From: Burkholderia sp. SRS-W-2-2016
GTDB taxonomy: Bacteria > Pseudomonadota > Gammaproteobacteria > Burkholderiales > Burkholderiaceae
Assembly (NCBI RefSeq): GCF_001931485.1
Contig: NZ_MSDV01000012.1
Location: 1-64,000 of the forward strand
Length of the DNA stretch: 64,000 nucleotides
Direction of reading: 5' to 3'
Shown in pieces: positions 45,364 to 54,338 of the stretch. Position 1 is the stretch's first letter. Every line of letters begins with the position of its first letter. The notes beneath the pieces were generated by a model, which did no database searches, was not told the DNA's origin, and saw only the letters and a list, made by a program, of their open reading frames with translations. The position numbers and the translations under genes are program-made.

Positions 45364-47739
45364 ATGAACCAGCAAGCCGAACCGTTCCTGAAAGAAGTTC
45401 AGGACCTCGATGTTTTCACCCAGGTGCACGTGTCGCGTCCGCACGAGTCCGCGCATCTGCACGTGAGCGGCCGCGCCACTTACACCGACGACATCCCCGA
45501 AGTGGCCGGCACGCTGCACGCGGCGCTCGGGCTGTCGGCGAAGGCGCACGCGAAGCTCGTGTCGATCTCGCTCGACAAGGTGCGCGCGACGCCGGGCGTG
45601 GTCGCGGTATTCACCGCCGACGACATCCCGGGCGCGAACGACGTCGGCCCGATCGTCCACGGCGACGATCCGATTCTTGCCGACGGCGTGGTCCAGTACG
45701 TCGGCCAGCCGATCTTCATCGTGGTCGCCAGCTCGCACGAGGCGGCGCGGCTCGGCGCGCGGCGCGGCGAGGTGGTCTACGAGGAACTGCCGGCGGTGCT
45801 GACCGCGCAGCAGGCGCGCGCCGCGAACCAGTACGTGCTGCCGCCGATGAAGCTCGCGCGCGGCGACGCCGGCACGAAGATCGCGCGCGCGGTGCATCGC
45901 GAGGCCGGCGAAATGCTGCTCGGCGGCCAGGAACAGTTCTATCTGGAAGGGCAGATCTCGTACGCGGTGCCGAAGGACGACGACGGCATGCACGTGTACT
46001 GCTCGACCCAGCATCCGACCGAAATGCAGCACCTCGTTGCGCACACGCTCGGCGTCGCTTCGCATAACGTATTGATCGAATGCCGGCGGATGGGCGGCGG
46101 CTTCGGCGGCAAGGAATCGCAGTCGGCGCTGTTCGCGTGCTGCGCGGCGCTCGCCGCGTGGAAGCTGCTGTGCCCGGTCAAGCTGCGCCCGGACCGCGAC
46201 GACGACATGATGGTCACCGGCAAGCGCCACGATTTTCACTACACGTACGAAGTCGGCTACGACGACGCCGGCACGATCGAAGGCGTCGCGGTCGACATGA
46301 CCTCGCGCTGCGGTTTTTCCGCCGACCTGTCGGGCCCGGTGATGACCCGCGCGCTGTGCCACTTCGACAACGCGTACTGGCTCTCCGACGTATCGATCGA
46401 CGGTTTCTGCGGCAAGACCAACACGCAGTCGAACACCGCGTTTCGCGGCTTCGGCGGCCCGCAGGGCGCGTTCGCGATGGAATACATCATCGACAACGTC
46501 GCGCGTTCGGTCGGGATGGATTCGCTCGACGTGCGCCGTCGCAATCTGTACGGCAAGACCGAGCGCAACCAGACGCCGTATGGTCAGGTGGTCGAGGACA
46601 ACGTGATTCACGAACTGATCGACGAGCTCGAAGCGACCAGCGACTACCGCGCGCGCCGCAAGGAAATCGACGAATTCAACGCGAACAACGAGGTCCTGAA
46701 GAAGGGGCTCGCGCTGACGCCGGTGAAGTTCGGCATCGCGTTCAACGTCACGCACTTCAACCAGGCCGGCGCGCTCGTGCATATCTACACCGACGGCTCG
46801 GTGCTGGTGAATCACGGCGGCACCGAAATGGGCCAGGGGCTGAACACCAAGGTCGCGCAGGTCGTCGCGCATGAGCTGGGCGTCGGCTTTAACCGCATCC
46901 GCGTGACCGCGACCGATACCAGCAAGGTCGCCAATACGTCGGCGACCGCGGCGTCGACCGGTTCCGATCTGAACGGCAAGGCCGCGCAGGATGCCGCGCG
47001 GCAGTTGCGCGAACGGCTCGCCGCGTTCGCCGCCGAGAAGTTCGGCGACGGCCGCGTGAATGCGCGCGACGTGCGTTTCGCGCATGACCGGGTGATCGTC
47101 GGCGAGGCGGTCGTGCCGTTCGGCGAAGTGATCGCGAAGGCGTATCTCGCGCGGGTGCAGCTGTGGTCCGACGGCTTCTACGCGACGCCGAAGCTGTACT
47201 GGGATCAGTCGAAGCTGCAAGGGCGGCCGTTCTATTACTACTCGTATGGGGCGGCGGTGTCGGAAGTCGTGATCGATACGCTGACCGGCGAAATGCGCGT
47301 GCTGCGCGCCGATGCGCTGCACGACGTCGGCGCGTCGCTCAATCCCGCGCTCGATGTCGGCCAGGTCGAGGGCGCGTTCATCCAGGGAATGGGCTGGCTG
47401 ACCACCGAGGAGCTGTGGTGGAACGCGGGCGGCAAGCTGATGACGCACGCGCCGTCCACCTACAAGATTCCGACCGTCAACGACGTGCCGCCGGTCTTCA
47501 ACGTGAAGCTGTTCAAGAACCGCAACGTCGAGGACAGCATCCATCGCTCGAAGGCGACCGGCGAGCCGCCGCTGTTGCTGCCGTTCTCGGTGTTTTTCGC
47601 GGTGCGCGACGCGGTGTCGGCGGTCGGCGGGCACAAGCTCAATCCGCCGCTCAATGCGCCGGCGACCAGCGAGGAAATTCTCAAGGCGGTCGGCGCGGTG
47701 CGCTCCGCGAGCGCGGCTGTGGCCGCGGCGCGGGTTTGA
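45364..47739 (+). CDS. xdhB: Xanthine dehydrogenase large subunit (molybdenum cofactor)
   Basis: The 791-residue catalytic subunit has the Moco motifs GGGFGGKESQ, TAFRGFGGPQGAFAMEYIID, HGGTEMGQGLNTKVAQV and SATAASTGSDLNGKA. The catalytic Glu lies in KATGEPPLLLPFSVFFAVRDA. Length and residues are complete, so the enzyme core seems functional. It follows xdhA closely and precedes a shortened xdhC by 30 bp. GATACGGAGAACC precedes the ATG. Confidence 0.97.
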   Translation: MNQQAEPFLKEVQDLDVFTQVHVSRPHESAHLHVSGRATYTDDIPEVAGTLHAALGLSAKAHAKLVSISLDKVRATPGVVAVFTADDIPGANDVGPIVHGDDPILADGVVQYVGQPIFIVVASSHEAARLGARRGEVVYEELPAVLTAQQARAANQYVLPPMKLARGDAGTKIARAVHREAGEMLLGGQEQFYLEGQISYAVPKDDDGMHVYCSTQHPTEMQHLVAHTLGVASHNVLIECRRMGGGFGGKESQSALFACCAALAAWKLLCPVKLRPDRDDDMMVTGKRHDFHYTYEVGYDDAGTIEGVAVDMTSRCGFSADLSGPVMTRALCHFDNAYWLSDVSIDGFCGKTNTQSNTAFRGFGGPQGAFAMEYIIDNVARSVGMDSLDVRRRNLYGKTERNQTPYGQVVEDNVIHELIDELEATSDYRARRKEIDEFNANNEVLKKGLALTPVKFGIAFNVTHFNQAGALVHIYTDGSVLVNHGGTEMGQGLNTKVAQVVAHELGVGFNRIRVTATDTSKVANTSATAASTGSDLNGKAAQDAARQLRERLAAFAAEKFGDGRVNARDVRFAHDRVIVGEAVVPFGEVIAKAYLARVQLWSDGFYATPKLYWDQSKLQGRPFYYYSYGAAVSEVVIDTLTGEMRVLRADALHDVGASLNPALDVGQVEGAFIQGMGWLTTEELWWNAGGKLMTHAPSTYKIPTVNDVPPVFNVKLFKNRNVEDSIHRSKATGEPPLLLPFSVFFAVRDAVSAVGGHKLNPPLNAPATSEEILKAVGAVRSASAAVAAARV

Positions 47740-47769
47740 CGGCACGCGCCGAACGGACAGGGGTGAAGC

Positions 47770-48378
47770 ATGCAGGCACGCGTGAATGATTGTTCCGGCG
47801 GCACCGGCCGCCTCGACGACCACGGCTTACCGGTGCGGATCGGCCGGCGCAGCGCGGTCGAGCCGCCGCGCGCGGCGCCGATGCATATCGTGCTGTTCGG
47901 CGCGGGTCACGTCGGCCATGCGCTGGTGCAACTGCTCGGCAGCCTGCCGTGCGTGGTCCAGTGGGTCGACGAGCGCGACGAGCTGTTCCCCGACGAAACC
48001 CCGCCGAACGTGCAGGTCGAAGCGACCGACACGCCCGACGCGATCGTCGACGCGGCGCCGCCCGGCGCATGGTTTCTGGTGATGACGCACAACCACGCGC
48101 TCGATTTTTCGCTGGCCGCGCGCATCATGCGGCGGCGCGATTTCAGCTACTTCGGGATGATCGGCTCGAAGACCAAGCGGGTGAAGTTCGAGCGGCGCCT
48201 GGTCGATCGCGGGGTGGCGCCGGAGCGGCTCGCGGAGATGACGTGTCCGATCGGCGTCGAAGGGATCGTCGATAAGGCGCCCGCGGCGATTGCGATTGCG
48301 GTGTGCGCGCAGTTGTTGCGGCTGCGGTCCGCGCGGCAGGCGGGGGCGCCACGCGTGATCGAGCAGGTGACCGTCTAG
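47770..48378 (+). CDS. xdhC: XdhC Rossmann domain only (N-terminal XdhC/CoxI domain missing)
   Basis: XdhC binds and sulfurates Moco and inserts it into XdhB. Typical XdhC proteins are over 270-300 residues with an N-terminal XdhC/CoxI domain and a C-terminal Rossmann domain. This protein has only 202 residues. After about 37 residues it goes straight into MHIVLFGAGHVGHALVQLLG (GxGxxG), VDERDELFPDE, MTHNHALDFSLAARIMRRRDFSYFGMIGSKTKRVKFERRL and MTCPIGVEGIVDKAPAAIAIAV, which is the XdhC_C domain. The first codons (MQARVND) resemble a normal XdhC start, suggesting an internal deletion. Only 30 bp separate it from xdhB, so the missing part is not upstream. Confidence 0.88.
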   Translation: MQARVNDCSGGTGRLDDHGLPVRIGRRSAVEPPRAAPMHIVLFGAGHVGHALVQLLGSLPCVVQWVDERDELFPDETPPNVQVEATDTPDAIVDAAPPGAWFLVMTHNHALDFSLAARIMRRRDFSYFGMIGSKTKRVKFERRLVDRGVAPERLAEMTCPIGVEGIVDKAPAAIAIAVCAQLLRLRSARQAGAPRVIEQVTV

Positions 48379-49337
48379 CGTCCAGGTCGGCGCGCCTTCC
48401 CCCGCGGCGCCTTGCGCGCCACCAATTCCCCCGACACACCCGCCATCAACGCGCGCAGCCAGCCGATATCGCTCGGCCGGTCCGGCTGCGGATGCCACAT
48501 CTGATAGCACTTGATACGCGGAAACGCGATCGGCGCCTCGACCACCGCGAGCGGCAGCATGCTCGCGTAGTGCAGCGCGAAGCGGCGCGTGGTCGTGAAG
48601 ATCAGGTCGGTTTGCAGCAGCGTCTGCGCGACCAGCCCGAAATACGGCAGCGTCGCGACGATCCGCCGGGCCGCGTGCGCGCGCGCGAAACCGGTATCGA
48701 TCGCACCGCCGCGCGCACCGCTGTAGTGAGCCGGCGCCAGATGCGGCGCGGCCAGATACGCGTCGCGGGTCAGCGGCGCCTGCGCGAGCGGATGATCGGC
48801 GCGCATCATGCACACGACGGTATCGGCGAACAGATCGCTGCGCTCGAAACGCGGATCGGGCTTCGGCCAGTTGCCGATCACGAGGTCGAGTTCGCCCGCT
48901 TCCAGCGCGGCCGAATGATCGAGCAATGGCCCGAGCGATTCGATTTCGAGCCGCGCATGCGGCGCCGCCTCGCGAAAGCGCGCGATCACGGTCGGCATGA
49001 AGAAGTCGTTCAGATAATCGGGCGCGGCGACCCGGAAGGTGCGGCGCGAGCGGCCCGGATCGAAATCGCCGTGCGGCGTCGCGACGAAATCGACGTCGCG
49101 CAGCACCCGTTGCGCAGCCGCCAGCAGCGACTCGCCGTATTCGGTCGGCACCATGCCCGCTTTGCCGCGCACGAGGATCGGATCGCCGAGCGTTTCGCGC
49201 AGCTTGCGCAGCGCGGTGCTGATTGCCGGCTGGGTCTGGTTCAGCCGCAATGCGGTCTGCGTGACGCTGCGCTCGACCAGCAGCGTGCGCAGCACGCGCA
49301 CGAGCCAGATATCGAGGGAGGCGGCGGTGTCGTCCAT
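48375..49337 (-). CDS. LysR-family transcriptional regulator
   Basis: The 320-residue regulator has an N-terminal helix-turn-helix (LVRVLRTLLVERSVTQTALRLNQTQPAISTALRKLRETLGDPILVR) and a substrate-binding domain from about residue 95 (RTFRVAAPDYLNDFFMPTVIARF). VRVLRTLLVERSVTQTA and DPILVRGKAGMVPT resemble the NodD/NahR/LinR subgroup. It is convergent with xdhC, their ends overlapping by 4 bp, and no divergent partner lies within 180 bp upstream. Its target is unknown; control of the xdh operon is possible but not shown. Confidence 0.88.
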   Translation of the reverse strand: MDDTAASLDIWLVRVLRTLLVERSVTQTALRLNQTQPAISTALRKLRETLGDPILVRGKAGMVPTEYGESLLAAAQRVLRDVDFVATPHGDFDPGRSRRTFRVAAPDYLNDFFMPTVIARFREAAPHARLEIESLGPLLDHSAALEAGELDLVIGNWPKPDPRFERSDLFADTVVCMMRADHPLAQAPLTRDAYLAAPHLAPAHYSGARGGAIDTGFARAHAARRIVATLPYFGLVAQTLLQTDLIFTTTRRFALHYASMLPLAVVEAPIAFPRIKCYQMWHPQPDRPSDIGWLRALMAGVSGELVARKAPRGKARRPGR

Positions 49338-49518
49338 GATCGAAGCGCGGCGGCGCGAACGGCAATGGCCGTCCGGCGCGGGGTCCGCGCGCGGGGATGC
49401 GAAGTTATAACCTTAGGCCGGTTTGCCGGCGAGCGGCATAGCGTGGGCGGTATGGCGGGGATCAGCGCCAGCGCGAGCGGCGCGCGGCGTGCGTCGACGC
49501 GCCGCGCGTTGCCGCGCT

Positions 49519-50175
49519 TCAGGGCTTTTCAGCGGGCTTGTCCAGACCCCACGGCAGCGAGCTGATCCGCTTCACTTCGCGCGACTCCAGCCAGTTCGGC
49601 GTGCGCGCGCAGTACAGCACCATCGGCAGTGCGTCCTCGCCCCAGAACAGCTGGTCGTTCAGACGGAACGTCGGCACCCCGTACACGCCGAGGTCGGCCG
49701 CGTCTTCGGTATTGCGCTGCAGTTGCGCCTTCACTTCCGGGCGCTCGATCAGCTCCGGCCCGTCCGGTTTGCCGACCCGTTCGCACAGCTCGGCGAACGC
49801 TTCATCGCTCGACGGGTCGCGCCCCTCGCGCCAGATGAAGCGGAAAATCTCGCGCACGAACTGCACGTCGCCGTTCGCGGCGGTCGCGAGCAGCAGCGGC
49901 TTGGTCGAGTCGAACGGATGCGCGGGCGGCATCTTGTACGGAATGCCGAGTTGTTCCGCGCGAAACAGCGCGTGCCGGTACATGAACGCGCGCTTGGACG
50001 GCACGCTGTACGCGGAGCGCTGGCCCCAGTAGCGATACAGCTCGCTCAGCACGACCGGCGTGAACGCGAAATCGAAGCCGGGCCATTTGTCGTGTTGCTC
50101 GAGCAACAGATAGGTGAACGGCGAGACGAAGTCGTAAAACCACAGCGGCTGTTTGGCGTCGATGCCAACGGTCAT
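49519..50175 (-). CDS. DsbA-fold isomerase (2-hydroxychromene-2-carboxylate isomerase-like)
   Basis: The 218-residue thioredoxin-fold protein starts MTVGIDAKQPLWFYDFVSPFTYLLLEQ. That is the DSBA/HCCA-isomerase entry with FVSPFTY replacing the CxxC motif (Ser in the active position, as in kappa-class GST-like isomerases). AADLGVYGVPTFRLNDQLFWGEDALPMVLYC is the cis-Pro region (GVPTF). ATG 50175 is preferred; the longer frame adds an unlikely Arg-rich leader. It may act on glutathione conjugates or aromatic intermediates. No pathway partner is adjacent. Confidence 0.85.
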   Translation of the reverse strand: MTVGIDAKQPLWFYDFVSPFTYLLLEQHDKWPGFDFAFTPVVLSELYRYWGQRSAYSVPSKRAFMYRHALFRAEQLGIPYKMPPAHPFDSTKPLLLATAANGDVQFVREIFRFIWREGRDPSSDEAFAELCERVGKPDGPELIERPEVKAQLQRNTEDAADLGVYGVPTFRLNDQLFWGEDALPMVLYCARTPNWLESREVKRISSLPWGLDKPAEKP

Positions 50176-50337
50176 GAATGTCTCCCGAGTACCCGTTGCG
50201 GAGCGCGGACGGTGCGTCCGCGATCCCATCAAAATTGTCATGATCTTACGCGGTGCGGCTCCTGCTTGCACCGGTCGGAATCCCCTGGTGGCGGTGCGGC
50301 GGGCGCGGGTTTTAGGGCGCCCGCGCGGGCCGGCGCG

Positions 50338-51822
50338 TCAGGGTTTGGCGGCGGCGCCCGCGCCCGTGTCGGCATCGGCACCGGCATCGGCATCGGCACC
50401 GGCACCGGCACCGGCACCGGCACCGGCATCGGCGGGCTCGCGCGCCGGCTCGTCCGCCTCATCGCGCTCCTGCAGCTCGCGGTCTTCGGTGAGCCGTCGC
50501 CGCACGAAGCCGATGTGTTCGCGCAGCACATAAAACTGGTCCGCATATGCGAGCGGCATTTTCAGCCCATTGACCGAGTCCTCGATCGCGTCGAGCCGCT
50601 CGATCAGCGATGCCCGTTCGGCCGCCGAATGCTCGCCGAGCGCGCTGCGCTCGATCGCGATCAGCGAGCCGTACCAGCGATAGATCCGCGACTTGACCCG
50701 CCACGCGTAGAGCCCCGGCACGATCCGCAGCGCCGGCACCAGCAGCACGATCAGCGGCACCACGATCACCAGCAGCCGGTCGGCGAGACTCGCGACCCAG
50801 AACGGCAGGATCCGGTACAGGAAGCTCTTGCCCGACTTGTAGTAGCGCGCGGCGTCGTCGCTCAACGGGAAGTCGTGCGCGGTCGGCGCCGGGAATTCGC
50901 CGGCCCGCTGCATCACCGTCGCGCCGCCGTGCACCTCGCGCGCCGCTTCGATCAACAGGTCCGACAGCGCCGGATGCAGCGAGTCGCGCGCGACCAGTTC
51001 GGCGGTCGGCGCGACGATGCTCACCGACGTTGCCGGCAGATTCTTGCCGAGGTCGAGCGAGCCCATCGGGATCGTCAGCCTGGTCAGATACGGAAAGCGC
51101 CGCGTGTACGCTTCGGCCTGGGTGAAGTCGTAAAAGCGGATGTTCTGCGTGCGATACAGCTTGCCCATCACCGCCGGCTGGGCCGAATCGCCGGCGAGGA
51201 AGGCCGCGTCGATGCGGCCGTCGATCAGCGCGTCGGCGGCTTCGTCGCCCGACAGCGGCAGCAGTTTGGTCGGCCCGCCCGGCACGATGCCGTTCGACTT
51301 CAAGAGCGAGAGCGCGAGTTCGCGGGTGCCGCTGCCTTCGGCGCCGATCGCGAGGCGCTGACCCTTGAATTCCGACAGCCACTGGACCGGCGCGCCGTGA
51401 TAGAAGACCGCGAGCGGCACGTACGCGACGCTGCCGAGCGACATCAAGCCCTTGTCCTTATCGGCCGCGTTCGGCGCGATCCCGCTTTGCACGAAGCCGA
51501 CGTCGACATCGGTCTGGCGGTCGGTCAGGCGTTTGAGGTTCTCCTGCGAACCCTGCGAGCTCAGCACGTTCAGCGTGATGCGGTTGCGCGCGAGGATCGT
51601 CTTGTACTTCTGCGCGGCGTTCCAGAACGTGCTGCCGACCGGGCCGGCGCTGATCGTCAGTGTGCTCGGCGGCGCCGGCTGGATCAGCCGCACCGCGGCC
51701 CAGATCGCGACGATGCACAGCAGCACGAGCGGGCCGAACGAGACCGCGAGGTCGCGCCACGAGATCGCGACGAAACGGGCGACGAGGTGAGGAGTGCGGC
51801 GGCGGCCGGTGGCTGGCTTCAT
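50338..51822 (-). CDS. TAXI-family TRAP transporter solute-binding protein, membrane-anchored
   Basis: The 494-residue protein has a TM near residues 28-46 (FGPLVLLCIVAIWAAVRLI). A periplasmic TAXI domain follows (LTISAGPVGSTFWNAAQKYKTIL, LSSQGSQENLKRLTDRQTDVDVGFVQSG, LAIGAEGSGTRELALSLLKSNGI), then a second TM near LLVIVVPLIVLLVPALRI and a cytoplasmic helical tail. No TRAP permease gene is adjacent, which is usual for this membrane-bound subtype. The extreme C-terminus is a low-complexity Ala/Gly/Asp tail encoded by a hexamer repeat. ATG 51822 is chosen because upstream sequence is Arg/Pro-rich and atypical. Confidence 0.85.
   Translation of the reverse strand: MKPATGRRRTPHLVARFVAISWRDLAVSFGPLVLLCIVAIWAAVRLIQPAPPSTLTISAGPVGSTFWNAAQKYKTILARNRITLNVLSSQGSQENLKRLTDRQTDVDVGFVQSGIAPNAADKDKGLMSLGSVAYVPLAVFYHGAPVQWLSEFKGQRLAIGAEGSGTRELALSLLKSNGIVPGGPTKLLPLSGDEAADALIDGRIDAAFLAGDSAQPAVMGKLYRTQNIRFYDFTQAEAYTRRFPYLTRLTIPMGSLDLGKNLPATSVSIVAPTAELVARDSLHPALSDLLIEAAREVHGGATVMQRAGEFPAPTAHDFPLSDDAARYYKSGKSFLYRILPFWVASLADRLLVIVVPLIVLLVPALRIVPGLYAWRVKSRIYRWYGSLIAIERSALGEHSAAERASLIERLDAIEDSVNGLKMPLAYADQFYVLREHIGFVRRRLTEDRELQERDEADEPAREPADAGAGAGAGAGADADAGADADTGAGAAAKP
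50369..50434. repeat. Hexamer microsatellite in the 3' end of the TAXI gene
   Basis: Eleven units of TCGGCA or CCGGCA run in tandem. On the minus strand they encode alternating Ala-Gly and Ala-Asp pairs in the last 35 residues of the TAXI protein. The unit is a multiple of three, so copy changes keep the frame. Confidence 0.9.
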
Positions 51823-51997
51823 CGGATTGACTGACGGGGACGGTCGGGCGGGCAAAGGGTGAGCGAAAGCGCGGGAAGCGCGCGGGCGCGGCGGGCGGCG
51901 GCCGCGCGGCGGTACGCGCCGCGCCCGATGGTAACCGAGATTCGCGTGACGGCGAACCGCGCGGCCGGGCGCTGCGTCGACAAACCCGTAACAAATC

Positions 51998-52083
51998 GTG
52001 AGCGTCTGGGTGAGCACCTGGGTGAGCACCTAAGTCAGCGCCGCGGGTGAATGCCCGGGTGAGCGCCGCCAGTGAACGCTGTC
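51998..52083. repeat. Degenerate 12-bp tandem repeat upstream of the TAXI gene
   Basis: GTGAGCGTCTGG, GTGAGCACCTGG, GTGAGCACCTAA and then weaker copies (some 13 bp) run through this stretch. The surrounding gap 51823-52436 (614 bp) contains no supported gene; it should hold the TAXI and BON-protein promoters. Confidence 0.75.
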
Positions 52084-52436
52084 GGCGCGCCACGCGTTGC
52101 GCTAAACCCTTTGCGATTCTGCGCGCGCTAGATTAAATTGTGCATCGCTACCGCGATCCAACGTTTGCGCGGCGCGACCCCGGCAGGGTGGACAAGACCG
52201 GGGGGCGTCGACCGACTTCGCGGTGTGCCGGCCGAGCCGCCCGGCGTGGCGTCGTTGCGACGCTACCCCGACGGGAGCTCCGGCAGTCAGCCTCTCCAGC
52301 TTCTTGCACAGCGTGTCACAGCCGTAGCCGGCCGTTGCAGCCGCGCGCGTTCGCGCCCGCGATGCAATGGCCGCCCGTAGTCGTAACGAAACCGCCTGAA
52401 TGTGCGGTCCAATGTGAAACCAAGGAGAAGAGAGCT

Positions 52437-52784
52437 ATGAAGACGGTCGGTTATCTGAAAGCGCTGGGCGTGGTGGTGGCGATGGTGGCGGCGTGCAACG
52501 TGTACGCGCAGGCAAGCGATGCGGCGACCGCCGCGCCGTCGACTGCCGCCAACGTCAAGGCCGGCAAGCGCGCGAATCACGAACTCGGCCGCAAGGTCCG
52601 CGCCGCGCTCACCAAGACCCAGGGTCTGGACGTGTCGAACATCGCGGTGCGCGCACGCGGCGGCGCGGTGACGCTGACCGGTTCGGTGCCGAGCCAGGGT
52701 CAGGTCGACGCGGCTGGCGAAGCCGCGAAGGGCGTCGCCGGCGTGTCGTCGGTGTCGAACAAACTGACGGTCGTGCAGCAGTAA
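52437..52784 (+). CDS. Exported BON-domain protein
   Basis: The 115-residue protein has a signal peptide (MKTVGYLKALGVVVAMVAACNVYAQA) and one BON domain from about residue 45 to the end (GRKVRAALTKTQGLDVSNIAVRARGGAVTLTGSVPSQGQVDAAGEAAKGVAGVSSVSNKLTV), including the conserved GxVTLxGxV core. BON proteins of the OsmY type bind phospholipid or protect the envelope under stress. CAAGGAGAAG precedes ATG 52437. A strong terminator follows, so this is a single-gene unit. Confidence 0.93.
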   Translation: MKTVGYLKALGVVVAMVAACNVYAQASDAATAAPSTAANVKAGKRANHELGRKVRAALTKTQGLDVSNIAVRARGGAVTLTGSVPSQGQVDAAGEAAKGVAGVSSVSNKLTVVQQ

Positions 52785-52846
52785 GCATCGCGTCGCGCGC
52801 GGCGCCGGCTGGCCGGTGTCGTCGCGCTACCGAGCCGCATCACCCG

Positions 52847-52877
52847 AAGCTCCGGCATTGCGCCGGGGCTTTTTTTT
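52847..52877 (+). terminator. Intrinsic terminator after the BON gene
   Basis: AAGCTCCGGC (52847-52856) pairs with GCCGGGGCTT (52862-52871), with one G-T wobble, and runs into eight T's (52870-52877). It is the most canonical terminator in the window. Confidence 0.95.
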
Positions 52878-53017
52878 CGCCGCGAATCGGCGGCGTGCTG
52901 CGGTCGGCATGCAGTGGTGGCGGCCGCCGGCGGGCGTCGCCGTGCGTTTGTGCGTTGCGGCACAGAGCCGGCGCGGGGCGAGGCGTACCGTGATGACAAG
53001 GATCTGGAGCCTACATC

Positions 53018-53266
53018 ATGGGAATTACGCAGTTTCGCTATATCGATCTGCCGATCGGCGATCGCGCGGCCTTCGAGCTGGTCTGCGCGCGCCACGGCTT
53101 CGCGCCGGTGCATTTCGACATCAGCGCGAGCGCGCCGGCCGGCGAGCCCGAGCATGAACGCGTCGTCACGGTGCGGCGCGGCGGCTGGACCCAGTCGTAT
53201 CAGGACGGCCGCGGGCAGTGGATCCGTCAGTTCGAGGCCGATCTGACCTGCCGGTTCTTCAAATAA
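53018..53266 (+). CDS. Small conserved-looking protein of unknown function
   Basis: The 82-residue soluble protein starts MGITQFRYIDLPIGDRAAFELVCARHGFAP and has a polar middle (ERVVTVRRGGWTQSYQDGRGQWIRQFEADL). No family was recognised. Support for a real gene comes from normal GC-rich codon use, GGAG 9 bp before the ATG, and a compact fit between the BON terminator and the convergent TauE gene, which starts its stop 6 bp away. Confidence 0.6.
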   Translation: MGITQFRYIDLPIGDRAAFELVCARHGFAPVHFDISASAPAGEPEHERVVTVRRGGWTQSYQDGRGQWIRQFEADLTCRFFK

Positions 53267-53272
53267 CGCGCG

Positions 53273-54061
53273 TTACGACATCACCAGCTTGATGCCCACC
53301 AGCGTCAGCGTGGCGGCGAGCAGGTTGCGCAGCAGCGCATCGGGCGCGCGCGTCGACAGATAGCTGCCGATCGCGATGCCCGGCAGCGAGCCCACCAGCA
53401 GCGACGCCAGCAACGACCAGTCGACCGAACCCAGCAGCCAGTGCCCGGCGCCCGCGAGCAGCGTCAGCGGCACCGCGTGCGCGATGTCGGAACCGACGAT
53501 GCGGGTGGTCGGCAGCAGCGGATACAACAGCAGCAACACCGTCACGCCGATCGCGCCCGCGCCCACCGAGGTCAGCGATACCAGCACGCCGAGGATCGCG
53601 CCGGTCAGCATCGTCAGCGCGAGCGTGCGCCCCTGGCGCGGCGCGCGTTGCTTGCGGGCGGCGAACGCCGTGAGCTGCGGCCGGAAGATCAGCGCGATCG
53701 CGGTAATCAGCAGCGCGACGCCGAGCACGACCTGAATCAGCCGGCTCGCGCCCGGCGTATCCATCCCGTAGCGGTGCAGCAGGATCAGCGTGACGGTCGC
53801 GGCCGGCACGCTGCCGGCTGCCAGGCGCAGCGTGATCTGCCAGTCGACCGAGCCCTTCAGTCCATGTACCAGCGTGCCGGTCGCCTTGGTGGCGGCCGCG
53901 TACAGCAGGTCGGTGCCGACCGCGGTGGCCGGGTGCACGTTGAACAGCAGGACGAGGATCGGCGTCATCAGCGAGCCGCCGCCGACGCCCGTCAGCCCGA
54001 CCAGAAAGCCGACGAACAGGCCGGAGACGGAGTACAGCAGATCGATATGGGGAAGTGCCAT
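53273..54061 (-). CDS. TauE/SafE-family sulfite exporter-like permease
   Basis: The 262-residue membrane protein has the two-fold repeat typical of TauE/SafE: GLFVGFLVGLTGVGGGSLMTPILVLLFNVHPATAVGTDLLYAAATKATGT in the first half, and LTGAILGVLVSLTSVGAGAIGVTVLLLLYPLLPTTRIVGSDIAHAVPLTL in the second. It probably exports a sulfur-containing or other small anion. ATG 54061 (MALPHIDLLYSV) is chosen over a longer frame. Neighbours do not indicate the substrate. Confidence 0.92.
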   Translation of the reverse strand: MALPHIDLLYSVSGLFVGFLVGLTGVGGGSLMTPILVLLFNVHPATAVGTDLLYAAATKATGTLVHGLKGSVDWQITLRLAAGSVPAATVTLILLHRYGMDTPGASRLIQVVLGVALLITAIALIFRPQLTAFAARKQRAPRQGRTLALTMLTGAILGVLVSLTSVGAGAIGVTVLLLLYPLLPTTRIVGSDIAHAVPLTLLAGAGHWLLGSVDWSLLASLLVGSLPGIAIGSYLSTRAPDALLRNLLAATLTLVGIKLVMS

Positions 54062-54338
54062 TGAGCGGACAGCTGACGGAGCGCAGGTGAAAGTGGTGGG
54101 CCGCGGTGACGCCGGCAAAGCCGGCGCGAGGGCGCCGGGGCGGGCCGCGGCGTAGACGGGACGGCGCTCGCGCGGCCGCCCCGGGCATTGCCGCCGCCGC
54201 CAACCGTACGCCGATCCGGCCGCCGCCCGCGCGGCGAAAGGCGCTATTGTCGCAAAACTGCCGCCGCAGCGTGTGCGCGGCGTTCAGCGCGGCCCTGGCG
54301 AGGCCGCGAGAGCGGGGCTGAGGAGGACTTTGGCGCGC

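Noticed and set aside
45184..47823. A leftward frame of 879 codons opposite xdhB
   Set aside because: It is antisense to a fully motif-supported xanthine dehydrogenase subunit, with biased Arg/His/Val composition.
49423..51834. A rightward frame of about 800 codons opposite the DsbA-fold and TAXI genes
   Set aside because: Its His/Arg/Gln-rich composition and full overlap with two well-supported genes mark it as an antisense shadow.
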